From NCBI GenBank assembly GCA_003517915.1, contig DOZQ01000072.1, positions 1-8,427 of the forward strand: a DNA stretch of 8,427 nt. The letters run 5' to 3'. The notes under the pieces were generated by a model that saw only the letters and a list, made by a program, of their open reading frames with translations, did no database searches and was not told the DNA's origin. A program made the translations under genes and the position numbers. The stretch comes from Oscillospiraceae bacterium (GTDB taxonomy: Bacteria; Bacillota; Clostridia; Oscillospirales; Acutalibacteraceae). Positions 6,801 to 8,427 of this stretch are shown in pieces. The number at the start of each line of letters is the position of its first letter. The first letter of the stretch is position 1.

Positions 6801-8313
6801 GCTCGACAATATTCTTTTGAAGAATGTCGTAGGTGCCGTGCCAGTCGGCGTAATAAGAAACGCCGATGCGGTCGGTCATGCCGCTTCTCTCGCTTAGCTC
6901 GTCGTTAAGGCCGCCCACGAGCGCCACGACCTTTTCAAAAACCTTTTCGGGGTCGTGCAGGCTCTTGGGATTACCCTCGAACACGTTGAACGCGAAGTGC
7001 ATTTCGGTTTCCATATCCAGCTCAAATTCTTCGTTCAGCTTTTGAATCGCGCGCTGACCGGCGTCGACCAGCTTCGCGAGACGCTCCACTGACGCTAAGA
7101 AGGCCAGATATTCGGCAGAGGTTTTGTCGCCGCCAGCCGCGTCGTAGTTGACCCACTCAACGCCGCCGCCGTAGGGAGCGTTGGGGTTGTTCGCGATATA
7201 GGTGTTATAGTAGTGGTGCTTGTCATGATAGGGATTTGCGAGTTCATACTCCCTGCCCCACATCATACCGTTTGTGATCTCGTTGCCGATGGCGATTATC
7301 GACGGTGCGGTGCCCTGGTCGATAAGACCCTTTATCGTGTCATATGTAAACTGGTAGGTGGTTTTGATAAGGTCGTTTGTTGCGGGATCCGCCTCTTCAA
7401 ACGGCAGGTTGGCCCACGCATAGGGCTTGGGCTGATTCTGCGGGTCGGACCAGCTGTCAGCGTAATGGAAGTCGATGGCGAGCCTTTGTCCCGCGCCTTT
7501 GATATAGCGGGCCACGTTCATGGTGCTGGCAGGGCTGCAATTATTAGGGCCTGTCGAGGCGTTGCCGTTGCCTTCATTTTTAGGCTCGTTCCATATGCGC
7601 AGGCGGATAGTATCCCAGCCCATGTCTTTGGTAAGGCCGAAGAAATTGTTGCCGGTGCTGACACTTTCTTCGTTCATCACGCCGCCGCGGATGCCGTTCG
7701 GCGCGGACGGATTGTTGTTGGAGTTGTAATACATTGTGCCCGAACTCATAGCCGACGTGTCGGAGCCGTTGTCCATATCGTCGCGCAGATAGTTGATGAC
7801 TCTGAATTTTTTTATGCCGATATCCTCGCTGCTGTTAAAGGTAAGTTTTAAATAGCGCAGTCCTTCAAGCCTGAACAGGTCGGTGAAGCCGCCCGCGCGC
7901 CTTGTGTTGTCTCTTCTGTCGGCCAGAAGGATCCAGGCCGAGCCGTCGGCCGAGCCCTCGAGCTTATATTTATAGGTGCCTATGGAGTTTATAAACTCCA
8001 CCTCGGTTTTGCGCACGGCGTTATAGGTGCCGCCGAGGTCGATCTGGAACCATTTGGCGCTGTCGGCCTCATCGGCCTGCCAGACAGTGGCCGCGTCTTT
8101 ATCCAGCGCGCCTGCCGCGTCGCCGGAGTTACTGCTCGCGCTCGCGGATACCCAGTATTTTTCCGCGATATTGCTTTCGGCCGGCTTAAAGGTAGACGTT
8201 CCGTTGAGCGCGGAAACATTCATGGCCGGAATGACCGACAGGAGTATGACGGCGGCGATAAGAACGGCTATGATCTTTCTCGTCGCCCTTGAAGCAAATA
8301 AACTTTTTGACAT
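3877..8313 (-). CDS. Secreted multidomain arabinogalactan endo-beta-1,4-galactanase with two GH53 domains
   Basis: Extracellular enzyme of 1478 residues predicted to hydrolyse beta-1,4-galactan in type I arabinogalactan and pectin. In order: signal peptide (1 to about 35, basic start, long hydrophobic core, cut near NVSA-LNG); F5/8 type C discoidin-like domain (about 45-175); GH53 domain 1 (about 205-615) with RLRIWNEP (237-244), acid/base Glu345 (IGNE), YYADWHGT and nucleophile Glu518 (NIAE); Ig-like Big_4-type domain (about 633-690); an unassigned beta-rich linker (about 695-795); GH53 domain 2 (about 805-1225) with RLRLWND (882-888), Glu985 (IGNEN), YYPFWHGT and Glu1112 (AETGW); second Ig-like domain (about 1237-1309); C-terminal CBM61-like module (about 1314-1472). 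Both domains keep both catalytic Glu residues. Domain 1 is more divergent, with 173 residues between the two Glu against 127 in domain 2. No wall-anchor motif is present. Start supported by AGGAGAG 7 bases upstream. Confidence 0.93.
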   Translation of the reverse strand: MSKSLFASRATRKIIAVLIAAVILLSVIPAMNVSALNGTSTFKPAESNIAEKYWVSASASSNSGDAAGALDKDAATVWQADEADSAKWFQIDLGGTYNAVRKTEVEFINSIGTYKYKLEGSADGSAWILLADRRDNTRRAGGFTDLFRLEGLRYLKLTFNSSEDIGIKKFRVINYLRDDMDNGSDTSAMSSGTMYYNSNNNPSAPNGIRGGVMNEESVSTGNNFFGLTKDMGWDTIRLRIWNEPKNEGNGNASTGPNNCSPASTMNVARYIKGAGQRLAIDFHYADSWSDPQNQPKPYAWANLPFEEADPATNDLIKTTYQFTYDTIKGLIDQGTAPSIIAIGNEITNGMMWGREYELANPYHDKHHYYNTYIANNPNAPYGGGVEWVNYDAAGGDKTSAEYLAFLASVERLAKLVDAGQRAIQKLNEEFELDMETEMHFAFNVFEGNPKSLHDPEKVFEKVVALVGGLNDELSERSGMTDRIGVSYYADWHGTYDILQKNIVELSKMLPAVKFNIAECSPPRNGTITTEGSWMSDPNVVQNELNGFDPSLPTSFRRSDKSQGDMTVDLMKLINDVPNNIGQGVWPWNGQSVYFTGGQPYSSFLAFSQAFATNAVESSVYVVTESGTAPELPATVKNIDAATGAVTDAPVVWSAVSEASYASAGTFEVTGTVTTDGNMKETKAIVTVTDVPRDPVTDYSIKFTTTDGVSTAVFTVDNTYGDTAGSGIGIIAVYDENGKLADARFTEPVSADIGELNIGQLQISEQPENYTVKAFFWDAASWAPLCSPQQPVYQKFVPVIEDAANIPDGYYYQNQNAPITLRPIPELEGREDDFICGADLSSLWVVADRGAKFTDLSGQALIEGDEISNCLAIMKKYGLNWVRLRLWNDITPFAPGITDGQGQGGLNSLENTLTIAKKAHALGLKVLLDYHYSDTWCDPGRQTKPRAWTNLTLPELEQALYDFTKTTLEEFVAEGCMPEMVQIGNENNSGLLYDEINEAQTGWTSAPAARSGNVNANGGANYILLTKAGIRAVREVDPNNDNPETRTKIMIHLANGNNTNMFTTRANLLRNNDVDYDVMGASYYPFWHGTIAQITNTLNTIANNYGKEVAIAETGWEHMSNVYRPAENSGGPRLSRQISNAERNTHPEWDTSPQGQADALWEISNAVANVPNNRGIGVFVWEPAWISTPQMGSGWAAGTSNIVVSNQAHFDSYGRALPSVNVWPRLFPAYNQGGGEAVITSIDPVTATTTAGVAPNLPANVTVRYSDSSSRSLPVVWDSIAPAQYAAPGSFTVQGTVDGTTIKASCAVTVGEAAGPNLLGNPSFDVTGTWTFGANNHGNRGTGSGNAHTGTGYLNYWRAGGTASVTDANATGPYQTLTLEAGVYNFSVFVQSDKPGSQGTLGFYIQQGTDTGTRVVSSIVTGDEGDLINNGYQNHIKFTREITVPTAGEWRVGFYNDRCGDEVWITLDDAELAFARALS

Positions 8314-8320
8314 AGCGATA

Positions 8321-8327
8321 CTCTCCT
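8321..8327 (-). promoter_or_regulatory. Ribosome binding site of the galactanase gene
   Basis: Minus-strand AGGAGAG lies 7 bases before the ATG at 8311-8313. The match and spacing settle this start, and the signal peptide begins at once after it. Confidence 0.85.
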
Positions 8328-8355
8328 AAAATCAAAATTCCTTGTTTTTGTTTGG

Positions 8356-8409
8356 TTTCGGGGCAACACGCTTGCCCGTCACGCCTCGTTCACCCTCGCT
8401 GCTCCGAAA
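8356..8409 (-). promoter_or_regulatory. Structured leader upstream of the galactanase gene
   Basis: GGGCAA (8361-8366) and TTGCCC (8372-8377) form a 6-bp hairpin with a 5-base loop. A longer alternative pairs TTTCGG (8356-8361) with CCGAAA (8404-8409), plus GCA/TGC inside it. The two pairings share bases, so the RNA could switch between them. There is no T-run after either stem, and no clear promoter boxes or known riboswitch core in 8314-8427. The leader may extend past the window. Confidence 0.3.
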
Positions 8410-8427
8410 AAAGTTCCTTCATCTCTG

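Noticed and set aside
7213..7851. 212-codon plus-strand open frame
   Set aside because: Antisense to GH53 domain 1, no ribosome binding site or recognisable domain; a coding shadow.
3877..8313. Galactanase as a sortase substrate linked to the pilus system
   Set aside because: The C-terminus ends in the CBM61-like module (LAFARALS) with no LPXTG, hydrophobic segment or basic tail.

Overview
The window looks like chromosomal DNA of a Gram-positive, polysaccharide-fermenting anaerobe, most likely a member of the Clostridia. The evidence is an LPXTG-anchored pilin with its own class C sortases, A/T-flanked hairpin terminators, purine-rich ribosome binding sites, and a large secreted plant-pectin-degrading enzyme. 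Genus and species cannot be fixed from the sequence.

Layout. Positions 1-3448 (+ strand) hold the 3' part of a sortase-dependent pilus operon. It consists of a backbone-type pilin cut by the window start (1-1521), a spacer with a strong hairpin (1564-1597), a class C sortase with an unusual acidic, repeat-bearing cytoplasmic tail (1656-2753), and a second, shorter sortase that overlaps it by ATGA (2750-3448). Positions 3877-8313 (- strand) encode one secreted 1478-residue protein. It has two complete GH53 endo-beta-1,4-galactanase catalytic domains, an N-terminal discoidin-like (F5/8 type C) domain, Ig-like linkers and a C-terminal CBM61-like module. The leader and ribosome binding site of this gene lie at 8314-8427.

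The two transcription units converge on 3449-3876. That gap contains a non-autonomous remnant of an IS3-like insertion sequence (about 3484-3819), with degraded terminal repeats, the first codons of orfA and a hairpin that would hide the orfA ribosome binding site. The remnant sits between the two arms of what reads as a former bidirectional terminator (AAAACAGGGCTCCC at 3464-3477 and its inverted copy, followed by a T-run, at 3828-3841). The element appears to have landed in the terminator loop, moving the arms about 350 bases apart. A hairpin plus T-run inside the remnant (3533-3563) could now end the pilus transcript.

How the parts work together: the sortases would polymerise the pilin and attach it to the wall, giving an adhesive fibre. 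The galactanase would be released to cut beta-1,4-galactan side chains of pectin (type I arabinogalactan). It has no LPXTG, dockerin or S-layer motif, so nothing ties it physically to the pilus system. Both systems suit life on plant fibre, but a functional link is inference only. I found no clearly undescribed system. The most unusual points are the split terminator, the sortase tail and the twin-catalytic galactanase.
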